In this document: positions 13,167-20,593 of the stretch, in pieces
How positions within the stretch are numbered: position 1 is the stretch's first letter
Layout: each line of letters begins with the position of its first letter
Virus record (IMG/VR): IMGVR_UViG_3300020474_000128
Span: 1 to 22,874 of that record
DNA: 22,874 nt
Source: a virus
Direction: 5' to 3' (one strand)
Translations under genes and position numbers: made by a program
The notes under the pieces: model-generated
The model's input: only the letters and a program-made list of their open reading frames with translations
Told to the model about the DNA's origin: nothing
Databases searched by the model: none

Positions 13167-13707
13167 AGTAGGATATACATATTTTTCAATAGTAGAAAAC
13201 ATACTGCGTCCAGAACAATGTGACGCGCTTATAGAAACAGTAGCTGAATGGAAACAAACTAACGTCCCAGCGGGTTCTTATGAAGGTTGGAAAACAGGTG
13301 TATTAAATAGACAAGTTGGAAATCCAACTTCGGAGTACTTGCATTTATTTGACGAACACTTGCAAACATTTAATTGGTCAACTTATAGATTTAATTTACT
13401 TATGGAACAAAAGACTCATTTCTGTAATAGATATGAGGTAGGACATGAGTTAGGTTGGCACAGAGACGAAGATGAATCAATAGAAGATTTATTTAGAAGG
13501 ACGCCAGCAAAAAGAATATCGGTAAGTATATTTCTAAACGATAACTTTAAGGGAGGCGAGTTTATAATTGATGGAGTTGACGCTTGGAGGGCAAAGAAAG
13601 GTATGGCTATCTTCTTTCCCTCAGGAAAGCTTCACAGGGCTGCTCCAGTAACAGAAGGAGTTAAATATAATTATACTATAATGCAGAAAGGAGAACGAGG
13701 TGCATAG
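13153..13707 (+). CDS. 2OG/Fe(II) oxygenase
   Basis: A 184-residue enzyme starting at ATG 13153; an in-frame ATG at 13114 lies inside the previous gene and is less likely. The iron site is H103-R-D105 in LGWHRDEDES and H161 in GKLHRAAPV. The core strand is ISVSIFLNDNFKGGEF. At the usual Arg position for 2-oxoglutarate there is K171 (T-E-G-V-K-Y-N-Y), which some family members use. N-terminal IVENILRPEQCDALIE is typical of the family's opening helix. It is the fifth clear oxygenase of the window and lies just ahead of the carbamoyltransferase. Confidence 0.8.
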   Translation: MKVHRVGYTYFSIVENILRPEQCDALIETVAEWKQTNVPAGSYEGWKTGVLNRQVGNPTSEYLHLFDEHLQTFNWSTYRFNLLMEQKTHFCNRYEVGHELGWHRDEDESIEDLFRRTPAKRISVSIFLNDNFKGGEFIIDGVDAWRAKKGMAIFFPSGKLHRAAPVTEGVKYNYTIMQKGERGA

Positions 13708-13858
13708 ACTATGGAGACTATGGGCTCAATCATTAGGAGAAAAAGTAGGTGAAACAGATGAAGAAGCCAATGTGGTCGCAACTATGCGATCTATTATTGT
13801 TTTGGTTAATTTCTTTACCTGTTTTATTATTATTGCGGGAGTTGTTCATCATTGGTAA
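13700..13858 (+). CDS. Small single-pass membrane protein, 52 residues
   Basis: A short gene starting at GTG 13700, overlapping the oxygenase end, and stopping at TAA 13856. It encodes MHRLWRLWAQSLGEKVGETD, then an acidic turn and a hydrophobic helix (IIVLVNFFTCFIIIAGVV, about 32-49). The W-x-x-W-A-x-x-L-G-E-K-V-G-E motif ahead of a single helix recalls small membrane proteins of marine phages. Without it the interval would be an unexplained 144-base gap. Confidence 0.65.
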   Translation: MHRLWRLWAQSLGEKVGETDEEANVVATMRSIIVLVNFFTCFIIIAGVVHHW

Positions 13859-15207
13859 TTAAAGGTATTTCAGAGGGGTTTCATGACGCCTCAGTCGCAT
13901 TAGTAGAAGATAACAAGATATTGTGGGCTAAACACGCAGAGAGATTGACAAGAAAAAAGAATGATTCAGTCAACCCACTCCATCTAAGAAATGCAGACGC
14001 AGATATATCGGTTTTTTACGAAAATGTACCGCTAAAGAACGAAAGACGTATAGCACATTCACAAGTCCCTGTTTCAACAAAAATTTTTGATGATTGTGAT
14101 TATTACTGTAATCATCACGAAAGCCACGCAACAGGAGCGTATTATACTTCGCCTTTTACCGAGGACGCGGTTTGTCTCGTGATAGACGCGATAGGAGAAT
14201 GGACAACCAGCAGTATTTGGCAAGTAAAAGATAAAAAATTCAAGAAAGTTTTTGAAAAAATATATCCACAAAGTATTGGCCTGTTCTACTCAGCAATTAC
14301 CAAACGTATCGGTTTGAAACCCAATGAAGATGAATACATAACTATGGGAATGGCGGCATACGGTAATGTTAGTGTAGATATGACATGGTGCTTTAATGAG
14401 TGGGCAAACTGGCACAAAGGTTTCAGTTTAGAAGATTTCAAGGGAGAACACCCATACGATATAGCCGCAAGTGCCCAGGCACACGCAGAGTTAGAAATCG
14501 AAAAGTTAGTAGGATTAGCCGCTAACTGGGGGACAAATTTATGCTACGCAGGTGGAGTCGCACTCAACTGTGTAGCCAATAGTAAAATACTACACCACTA
14601 TTTTAAGAATGTTTGGATTTACCCAAATCCAGGCGACGCTGGTAGTAGTTTAGGTGCGGCACTATGGAAAAGCAAGAAGCATGTAGAGTACAGTCCTTAT
14701 CTAGGAACCGATATTCAACATCATGTTAATCCTAAAATAGTAGTAACACAATTATTAAAACATCAAGTAGTAGGAGTAGCAAATGGGAAAGCGGAGTTTG
14801 GGCCCCGAGCATTGGGCAATCGTAGTTTACTTGGCGATGTGCGTGTTGATATTAAGCGCAGAGTCAATAAGATTAAAAAACGCCAACAATTTAGACCCTT
14901 TGCACCTGCAATACTATCAGAGTTTGCAGATGAATATTTTGAGGGAATAACAAATCCTTATATGCAGTATGTATCTAAAGCAAAACATGATTACAAATCT
15001 GTAGTTCATGTTGACGGAACAAGTAGAGTACAGACTGTAGAGCCCGATTGCCCCAGCATACTACGACAGATATTAGAAGAATATTACGAACGAACAGGAG
15101 TTCCAATGCTATTGAATACAAGTCTGAATATAAAAGGACAACCAATAGTAGATAATTGGGCAGACGCTGTTGCGTTTGAAAAGAAGTATGGAGTACAAGT
15201 ATTTTGA
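13852..15207 (+). CDS. Carbamoyltransferase, NodU/CmcH/TobZ family
   Basis: A 451-residue enzyme that moves a carbamoyl group from carbamoyl phosphate, with ATP, to a hydroxyl. Kae1-like N-terminal motifs are IKGISEGFHDASVAL, NHHESHATGAYY (H88, H89 and H92 for metal), D-A-I-G-E-W (112-117), YAGGVALNCVAN and NPGDAGSSLGAA. The C-terminal domain has FGPRALGNRSLLGD, FRPFAPA and LLNTSLNIKGQPI. It is shorter than usual (about 550-600 residues) and ends a little after the last motif, but every hallmark is present. The TTG start at 13852 follows GGGAG and overlaps the previous stop by 7 bases. Possible acceptors are a sugar, or 5-hydroxymethylcytosine in DNA, since phage members of this family have been shown to make 5-carbamoyloxymethylcytosine. 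No hydroxymethylase is visible here. Confidence 0.88.
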   Translation: MVIKGISEGFHDASVALVEDNKILWAKHAERLTRKKNDSVNPLHLRNADADISVFYENVPLKNERRIAHSQVPVSTKIFDDCDYYCNHHESHATGAYYTSPFTEDAVCLVIDAIGEWTTSSIWQVKDKKFKKVFEKIYPQSIGLFYSAITKRIGLKPNEDEYITMGMAAYGNVSVDMTWCFNEWANWHKGFSLEDFKGEHPYDIAASAQAHAELEIEKLVGLAANWGTNLCYAGGVALNCVANSKILHHYFKNVWIYPNPGDAGSSLGAALWKSKKHVEYSPYLGTDIQHHVNPKIVVTQLLKHQVVGVANGKAEFGPRALGNRSLLGDVRVDIKRRVNKIKKRQQFRPFAPAILSEFADEYFEGITNPYMQYVSKAKHDYKSVVHVDGTSRVQTVEPDCPSILRQILEEYYERTGVPMLLNTSLNIKGQPIVDNWADAVAFEKKYGVQVF

Positions 15208-16166
15208 CGATTTTATTCGCTGGTTGTAGTTTCACCAATGGAATGGAACTAGAAAACAAAAAAGTAGACAGGTTTAGTAACATTGTCTCACGTGAACTCG
15301 GAGTCCTAGAATGGAACGAGGGAAAAGTAGGTGCTGGAAACGATTATATCCAGAGAGTAGTACAAAATGCAGTAATCGGACATAAACGATACTGGAGTAC
15401 AGAATTGCAAAGTATAAAAAAAGTAAGACATACAGGTACAGTTACAGATAAAGCAAACATTGATAAGAGAGATAGAAACAATCTTACAGAAGCTTTAGAT
15501 CCTTATGCACTATTTCCTGCAGAAAAGGTAGGGCATGTACATTACGGACAACAGTTTCAAAAAAGTAGAGAGTATGAAAAAGAAGGCTGGCCCGAGTTAG
15601 TAGTATGTATGTGGTCAGGTATAAATCGACTAGAAAATTTAAGATTATCAAATTTGACAGGAGATTGGAGTTGGTGTGTAAGTGCATGGAATAGATTTGC
15701 TTTAGAGCCCAAAACTTATAAAGCAAAAAGAACAAGTACAGTTTACATAGACCAACAGTACGAGCCTGGCGAAGATAACTTCATGCGAGGCTACATGATG
15801 CGTATTAGAAACGCACACTATAATTTACGTTTGACTCTAGGTAATATGATGGCGGTAAAATATATGCTGAAGGCAAAAGGCATACCGCAACTACATTATC
15901 TTTATTCAGGCGGACAGTATAAACCTCTACTATTCTTATTAGATGAGCCTGTTTATGAGAATACAAATAATTGGTGGGATTCACTTGATATAGACCGAAA
16001 GACAGCCGTAGCAGAATTGCCATGGCTAGAGTCCGAAGGCTTCTATGACCAAGCATTGAGACTAAAACAAGCAATTGGACCAAGAGACCACCCACTAGAA
16101 GAGGCTCATGCCAGTATGGCAGAAAGAATATTAGGAGATATTAAGAAAAATGGATTACTTAAATAA
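15204..16166 (+). CDS. SGNH hydrolase-like protein, second
   Basis: A 320-residue protein starting at TTG 15204, in a TTGA overlap with the carbamoyltransferase stop. Block I is ILFAGCSFTNGME with S9, block II is VGAGNDYIQRV, block III may be VVCMWSGINRLEN, and block V is RDHPLEEAHASMAERI with D295 and H296. This is the SGNH order, though block III has S-G-I-N-R for G-x-N-D. Coupling to the carbamoyltransferase suggests both enzymes act on the same substrate. It is not similar to the SGNH protein at 9811 beyond the motifs. Confidence 0.62.
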   Translation: MTILFAGCSFTNGMELENKKVDRFSNIVSRELGVLEWNEGKVGAGNDYIQRVVQNAVIGHKRYWSTELQSIKKVRHTGTVTDKANIDKRDRNNLTEALDPYALFPAEKVGHVHYGQQFQKSREYEKEGWPELVVCMWSGINRLENLRLSNLTGDWSWCVSAWNRFALEPKTYKAKRTSTVYIDQQYEPGEDNFMRGYMMRIRNAHYNLRLTLGNMMAVKYMLKAKGIPQLHYLYSGGQYKPLLFLLDEPVYENTNNWWDSLDIDRKTAVAELPWLESEGFYDQALRLKQAIGPRDHPLEEAHASMAERILGDIKKNGLLK

Positions 16167-16302
16167 ATTCATAAAACGAATTAAAACATGGTGGTTTGAG
16201 TGGCAGTTGAGATTACACTACCGCCCTGACACCTATGTATATGAAGATGAAGAAAATTTCGAACCTATCGAAGAAAGTCAGGATTCAAAAAATAGTTCTT
16301 GA
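16150..16302 (+). CDS. Small protein, 50 residues
   Basis: A short frame from ATG 16150, overlapping the SGNH gene by 17 bases and stopping at TGA 16300-16302, which is inside the -35 box of P5. The sequence MDYLNKFIKRIKTWWFEWQL is amphipathic and aromatic, followed by R-L-H-Y-R-P-D-T-Y-V-Y and an acidic tail. The helix could sit on a membrane surface. Coding potential is suggested by the coupling and by the otherwise empty interval. Confidence 0.5.
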   Translation: MDYLNKFIKRIKTWWFEWQLRLHYRPDTYVYEDEENFEPIEESQDSKNSS

Positions 16303-16327
16303 CAAATGGTGAAATTTCATCTATAAT
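16287..16327 (+). promoter_or_regulatory. Sigma70-type promoter P5
   Basis: An A tract (16287-16292), TAGTTC, TTGACA at 16299-16304, a 17-bp spacer and TATAAT at 16322-16327 within TATAATATACA. The predicted start is near 16334, leaving a 27-base leader with AGAGAGAG before TTG 16361. It serves the C-terminal ligase half and probably the HTH gene behind it. Confidence 0.9.
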
Positions 16328-16360
16328 ATACAATATAAATAAAAAAGAGAGAGAATCGAA

Positions 16361-17116
16361 TTGAGCCAAATTTTACCACCCACTAACTGTCCTTCTTGTG
16401 ATGCGACATTAGAGTTTGTTAATGACTTACTTTATTGTTTCAACAAGATGTGCCCAGCTCAGTGGAGTAAAAAACTAGAGCATTTCGGTAAGTCTCTCAA
16501 AATCAAAGGTCTCGGCCCAGCTACTTTACAGAAGTTGGAACTCGATGACTACCCAGAGCTGTATGAGCTTACTGTACAGGATATATCCAGCAGACTAGGC
16601 TCGGAGAAGATGGCAGACAAGTTAGTTACTGAAATTGAGAAGTCAAAATCAGTTGATTTACAAACCTTGTTGCCAGCTTTCTCCATTCCACTTTTCGGTC
16701 GGTCAGCTTCTCAAAAATTATGCGAGAAAATTTCGAAACTCGAAGAAATTTCAGAGAAAAGTTGTACTGAAGCGGGTATTGGCCCAAAAGCCACAGCAAA
16801 CCTTCTAACTTGGTTAGATGAAGAATTTTACCCAAACGAATACGATTCAAACCTACCCTTTACTTTTTCGGCAACGAAAACAGTACAAAGGGAAATTCTA
16901 GGGACAGTCTGTATTTCAGGTAGACTCAATTCATATCCAACAAAGGCTCGTGCTGCAGAGGCTCTGGAAACTCACGGCTATGCCGTGAAGAATAGTCTGA
17001 CAAAGGATTGTACTCATTTAATCAATGAGTCAGGAATTGAGTCAGCCAAAACGCAGACTGCTCGGGAACGAGGAGTCATTATTATAACAGATATAGCTAA
17101 TTTAATTGGAGAATAA
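16361..17116 (+). CDS. ligA: NAD-dependent DNA ligase, zinc finger, HhH and BRCT domains (split gene, C half)
   Basis: A 251-residue protein that begins exactly where a LigA zinc finger begins. It has C10-x2-C13-x12-C26-x4-C31, then helix-hairpin-helix domains (KIKGLGPATLQKL at 47-59, further HhH-like parts to about 155), and a BRCT domain at about 178-251 (LGTVCISGRLNSYPTKARAA, with late T-H-L-I and A-R-E-R-G-V-I-I-I-T). There is no adenylation domain. In ordinary LigA these domains hold the DNA and complete the clamp, so this protein is expected to associate with the product of 11214-12170. TTG 16361 is the start; translation depends on a purine-rich leader from P5. No intein or intron remnant is visible. 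Confidence 0.9.
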   Translation: MSQILPPTNCPSCDATLEFVNDLLYCFNKMCPAQWSKKLEHFGKSLKIKGLGPATLQKLELDDYPELYELTVQDISSRLGSEKMADKLVTEIEKSKSVDLQTLLPAFSIPLFGRSASQKLCEKISKLEEISEKSCTEAGIGPKATANLLTWLDEEFYPNEYDSNLPFTFSATKTVQREILGTVCISGRLNSYPTKARAAEALETHGYAVKNSLTKDCTHLINESGIESAKTQTARERGVIIITDIANLIGE

Positions 17117-17118
17117 AA

Positions 17119-17838
17119 ATGGCATTACCTAAATGGACAGATGAGAGAACATCATCTCTCGAGAACTTTGTAGGTTCTGAAAGCCCTGTTTCCCAAGCTA
17201 CTGTTGCTAACGCAGCAGAAGAACTTGAAACTTCAGTAAGAAGTGTAAGTTCTAAACTTAGGAAAATGGGTTATGATGTAGAGCTAGCTTCTAGCTCAAA
17301 CACAAAATCTTTCTCAGACGAGCAAGAAGCTACTTTAAGTAACTTCGTAACTGACAATTCAGGTCAGTACACTTATGCTGAGATCGCATCTAACTTTGAA
17401 GGCGGAGCATTTAGTGCTAAGTCAATTCAAGGAAAAATCCTTTCAATGCAACTAACAGAGCATGTTAAACCTGCTCCTAAAGTTGAGTCTGTAAAAACTT
17501 ACAGCGAAGACGAAGAAGCAACATTTATCGGAATGGTAAATGACGGTTCTTTCATTGAAGAGATTGCTGAATCTCTTGGTAAGAGTGTAAACTCTATCAG
17601 AGGTAAAGCTCTTTCATTACTTAGAGCTGGCGAAATAAACGCTATACCTAAGCAGAAAGAAACTAAAGGTTCAGGCAAAGCAGATCCTTTAGCTGACTTA
17701 GAGATTGACGACATGACTGTTGAATCAATCGCTGATGAAATCGGTAAAACTGTAAGGGGTGTAAAAACCATGCTTACAAGACGTGGTTTAGTTTGCGCTG
17801 ACTACGACGGTTCAGCTAGAAAAGAAAGAGTTCAATAA
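17119..17838 (+). CDS. Tandem helix-turn-helix repeat protein, probably DNA-binding
   Basis: A 239-residue protein with GGAGA six bases before ATG 17119. It contains about four diverged copies of a SANT/HTH-like unit: residues 5-53 (KWTDERTSSLENFV ... SVRSVSSKLRKMGY), 64-113 (SFSDEQEATLSNFV ... SAKSIQGKILSM), 126-172 (TYSEDEEATFIGMV ... IAESLGKSVNSIRGKAL) and 193-226 (IADEIGKTVRGVKTML, with the opening strand reduced). Each has an E/D-rich opening helix and a later S/T-V-x-x-[IV]-[RK] recognition-like helix. The last unit resembles the HTH of the protein at 8704. A terminator follows. A regulator or DNA-coating role is inferred. Confidence 0.65.
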   Translation: MALPKWTDERTSSLENFVGSESPVSQATVANAAEELETSVRSVSSKLRKMGYDVELASSSNTKSFSDEQEATLSNFVTDNSGQYTYAEIASNFEGGAFSAKSIQGKILSMQLTEHVKPAPKVESVKTYSEDEEATFIGMVNDGSFIEEIAESLGKSVNSIRGKALSLLRAGEINAIPKQKETKGSGKADPLADLEIDDMTVESIADEIGKTVRGVKTMLTRRGLVCADYDGSARKERVQ

Positions 17839-17860
17839 GAACGTTCTATTTGTCAAGATG

Positions 17861-17887
17861 GTAGGGGTGGAAACGCCCCTACTTTTT
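17861..17887 (+). terminator. Rho-independent terminator
   Basis: GTAGGGGTG (17861-17869) pairs with CGCCCCTAC (17874-17882), a 9-bp GC-rich stem with one G-U and a GAAA tetraloop, followed directly by TTTTT. It closes the P5 unit. The helicase ribosome site (GGGAGAG) begins four bases later, so some read-through must reach the helicase unless another promoter exists; none of the P1 type is seen. Confidence 0.9.
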
Positions 17888-17900
17888 CTTGGGAGAGACA

Positions 17901-19262
17901 ATGACAGTAGAAAGCGCTTTATTAAAACAACTTTTATCGCAAGGAGATTTCGAGACTTGGAATCGCCTACAGGTGCATTATTTACCTGACGGCGAATATC
18001 AAAAGATTTGGAAGGTCGTGGATAAACACGTCCATAAGTTTCATGCATTACCCTCTTTTGAGGATTTAAAGTATGAGATTAGGTCAAGAGAACTTCAAGA
18101 GAAAATTTTTGCGATAGAAGCTGTAGAGACAGATGTCCCAGCGTATGAACTACTAGAATATCTCAAAGATTCATTCACTCAGAATGAAATCTTATCCAAA
18201 ATAGAAACATATATTGACGAAACAATCTCCATTGCAGATGCAAAGGAGAATATCGACTATTTGCAAGAAATGGTCGTACAAGTTCAGGATAGAGTTAACA
18301 CAGCCGACGATGCCGATACAATGGACATGGTTGAGTTATTCGATTCTGAAGAAGATTTAGCTAAGTATCTTCCTCTTGGGTTAAACCAAGACTATGATAT
18401 AAGCTATCAATTCTCTCCCAAAGACTTGGTCATTGTGGGGGCGCAACGAGGTCACGGAAAGTCCTTTACTTGCTGTAATATGGCAGTTAATGCCCAGCAA
18501 ATGGGACGTTCCGTGCTTTATTTCACAATCGAGATGGATCAGCGACCCATTCTGCAAAGAATGTGTGCTATGTCCACAGGAGTTCCACTAGGTAGACTAA
18601 TTAAACGAAACCTCTATGAAAAAGAGTGGAATCGTATTGGTGACTGGTGGGCAGACCGCTTTGAAGGTGGTCACGATATCCTCACACAACATAATGTGAG
18701 TGAGGATTTCGATAAGTTCCATTATGAACTCTCTCGTAAATGTGAATTAAAGAAGGAGGCTCAATTGGACGTATTTTACGACCCTAGCTTGACTCTTGCT
18801 AAGATTATTAGTACAGTTAGGCAAAAGAAAGTAGAATATCCCGATTTGGGTATGGTAATCGTAGATTATCTGAACCAAGTACGTCGTCACAATGCACCTA
18901 GTCGCTCAGGTCAGTATGAATGGACAGAACAAATCGAAATATCTAAAGGTTTGAAGGCACTAGCCCAAGACCAGCATGTTATGGTTATATCTGCCTTCCA
19001 AACAAACCCAAAAGGAGAGGTAAGATTCTCAAAAGGTATCGAAGATGCAGTAGATGCCTCATATACACTAGAACATTGGGGTAAAGAAGAAAATGCAATC
19101 AAGTTCAAGTGTAATAAAATGCGTTCAGGTGAGATGAAGTCGTTTATTTCAGAGATTGACTGGGAAACCTTGAAGATTGGACCACAATCTGCAATGGATC
19201 CTGATGAAAAAGCTGATTTAAAAGAACAAATGAACACAGGAGAAGATTACAATGATTTATGA
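17901..19262 (+). CDS. dnaB: Replicative DNA helicase, DnaB family
   Basis: A 453-residue hexameric helicase of the RecA/DnaB fold that unwinds DNA at the fork and normally partners the primase. The C-terminal motor has Walker A GAQRGHGKS (180-188), Walker B-like LGMVIVDYLNQ (316-326), I-S-A-F-Q-T-N-P (363-370, sensor-like) and K-C-N-K-M-R-S-G-E (403-411, arginine-finger region). The N-terminal domain (1-150) is helical and diverged from bacterial DnaB and from T4 gp41 as I remember it. I choose ATG 17901, just after GGGAGAG; an in-frame TTG at 17889 is less likely because it precedes that site. The gene lies directly after a terminator. Confidence 0.88.
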   Translation: MTVESALLKQLLSQGDFETWNRLQVHYLPDGEYQKIWKVVDKHVHKFHALPSFEDLKYEIRSRELQEKIFAIEAVETDVPAYELLEYLKDSFTQNEILSKIETYIDETISIADAKENIDYLQEMVVQVQDRVNTADDADTMDMVELFDSEEDLAKYLPLGLNQDYDISYQFSPKDLVIVGAQRGHGKSFTCCNMAVNAQQMGRSVLYFTIEMDQRPILQRMCAMSTGVPLGRLIKRNLYEKEWNRIGDWWADRFEGGHDILTQHNVSEDFDKFHYELSRKCELKKEAQLDVFYDPSLTLAKIISTVRQKKVEYPDLGMVIVDYLNQVRRHNAPSRSGQYEWTEQIEISKGLKALAQDQHVMVISAFQTNPKGEVRFSKGIEDAVDASYTLEHWGKEENAIKFKCNKMRSGEMKSFISEIDWETLKIGPQSAMDPDEKADLKEQMNTGEDYNDL

Positions 19263-19974
19263 CCAAGATTATAAAGCATTTCAATGGACAACGTTTGCTT
19301 GTGATATAGATGACAAGTTTTACTCCTACTTTTCGGAAGGAGTCGCAGACGGGGGCGGCGCCGAAGGCTGGCTTAGACATAATGCTAAAAGAATTTACTT
19401 ACGCGCATATGTCTTTTGTGATTCAGTTCTAACACGACACAATAGTGGGCACATGGGGTTTAAAGACCCAGTAATAATATGGTCAGATTGGCATCAAAAA
19501 AGATTTTCTATACACCCTGGCAAAAACAGAGTAGTATTAAAAATGTTATTACCAGAAGTAAGAATGGTTGGTTGGATTATGGACAACTCTGCTATTCTTA
19601 GTCGTAATAAGTATAATAATATTTTTAATAATGTTCAACCTCTAGCAAGAGGAGCAGACAATAATAGGCAGGTGAAGTGGCAAACTCAACATAGAACTGT
19701 AAAAGGCGAAGACCAATATCATATGGCATTACTCAATGATACTTATTTAGGAAGTCATGAACATGACACCCCTAAAAGACGAGACCAGTGGGCTAAGTTA
19801 TGTGAGACTAGAGGTTTTGGCTGTTATGTTGATAACCGCTTCTTTTATAATATAGGTAATCCCCAAGCTAATTATCGTTTTGATAATGTAGCAGGGATAT
19901 ACCAAGTGTTCTTGCATCATTTCTTTGATTTCCCTTTCAGTAAGTGGGAAACACACCATTTTCAGGAGATATAA
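19252..19974 (+). CDS. Protein of unknown function after helicase
   Basis: A 240-residue soluble protein overlapping the helicase end by 11 bases. I recognise no family. Notable stretches are FSIHPGKNRVVLKMLLPEVR (about 85-104), W-Q-T-Q-H-R-T-V and a C-terminal aromatic/His cluster (VFLHHFFDFPFSKWETHHF). The codons for G-G-G-A-E near residue 35 form a small GC-rich patch (19348-19372) unlike the AT-rich surroundings. Coupling to the helicase could point to replication or to later steps; nothing in the sequence decides. Confidence 0.55.
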   Translation: MIYDQDYKAFQWTTFACDIDDKFYSYFSEGVADGGGAEGWLRHNAKRIYLRAYVFCDSVLTRHNSGHMGFKDPVIIWSDWHQKRFSIHPGKNRVVLKMLLPEVRMVGWIMDNSAILSRNKYNNIFNNVQPLARGADNNRQVKWQTQHRTVKGEDQYHMALLNDTYLGSHEHDTPKRRDQWAKLCETRGFGCYVDNRFFYNIGNPQANYRFDNVAGIYQVFLHHFFDFPFSKWETHHFQEI

Positions 19975-20256
19975 ATGGACTACAATACACATTTACTAAT
20001 TATTGCAATGGAAGAAGCTGGAGAGTTTATTCAAGCTTGTTCTAAAGTATACCGACATAATGGAGGCGACCACGAAGTAAGGTGCTTATCAGAAGAAGTT
20101 GGAGATGTACAAGCACTAATAAATTTATTAACAGAAAAAGGTTTAATAGATTTAAATGTAGCTAACACCAAACGAATAGCAAGAGAACAAAAATTAAGAG
20201 GAGCGACAATAGATTTACCTAATCACTCCTTAGGAGAAGAAAATGAAGGCTGGTAA
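19975..20256 (+). CDS. MazG-like NTP pyrophosphohydrolase
   Basis: A 93-residue all-helical protein starting at ATG 19975, with AGGAG at 19963-19967. Metal-binding residues follow the MazG pattern: E13-E14-A-G-E17 in MEEAGEFIQ and E40-E41-V-G-D44 in SEEVGDVQALINLL. Such enzymes cleave nucleoside triphosphates to monophosphates and pyrophosphate; in phages they may adjust nucleotide pools or lower host alarmone (ppGpp) levels. It is a single-domain version, shorter than bacterial MazG. It overlaps the cupin gene by 14 bases. Confidence 0.75.
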   Translation: MDYNTHLLIIAMEEAGEFIQACSKVYRHNGGDHEVRCLSEEVGDVQALINLLTEKGLIDLNVANTKRIAREQKLRGATIDLPNHSLGEENEGW

Positions 20257-20593
20257 AATATGGGGACAGACAGAACTAATACATGCAAATGGAGTTCTAG
20301 AGTTCCACAGAATAGAATATAAAGCTGGAAAGCAATGCTCGGAACATCTACACGAGTTTAAATGGAATGGGTTTTATGTAGAAAGTGGCAAGATGATGAT
20401 ACGAGTCTGGCAGAACGACTACGACCTAGTAGATGAAACAATACTAGGCCCAGGCGACTTTACACAAGTAAAGCCAGGAGTTATGCATCAATTTGTTGGT
20501 CTGGAGGCAGGCGTTGCATTTGAACTCTATTGGGCAGAATTTAATCACAATGACATAAAAAGGAGAAGTGTCGGTGGGAACATCAAACCCTAA
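20243..20593 (+). CDS. Cupin-domain protein
   Basis: A 116-residue protein with both cupin motifs: motif 1 in AGKQCSEHLHEFKWNGFYVE with H35 and H37 and then E47-x-G49, and motif 2 in GPGDFTQVKPGVMHQF with P78, G79 and H82. Metal ligands are therefore H35, H37 and H82, with a Glu in the usual place. It looks like the small sugar-isomerase-type cupins (mannose-6-phosphate isomerase C-terminal domain). A catalytic or ligand-binding role is possible; the ligand is unknown. Confidence 0.75.
   Translation: MKAGKIWGQTELIHANGVLEFHRIEYKAGKQCSEHLHEFKWNGFYVESGKMMIRVWQNDYDLVDETILGPGDFTQVKPGVMHQFVGLEAGVAFELYWAEFNHNDIKRRSVGGNIKP

Noticed and set aside
17838-17860. A minus-strand TTGACA (complement at 17851-17856) as a reverse promoter
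   Set aside because: No -10-like hexamer lies 15-19 bases farther on that strand, and no minus-strand gene follows.
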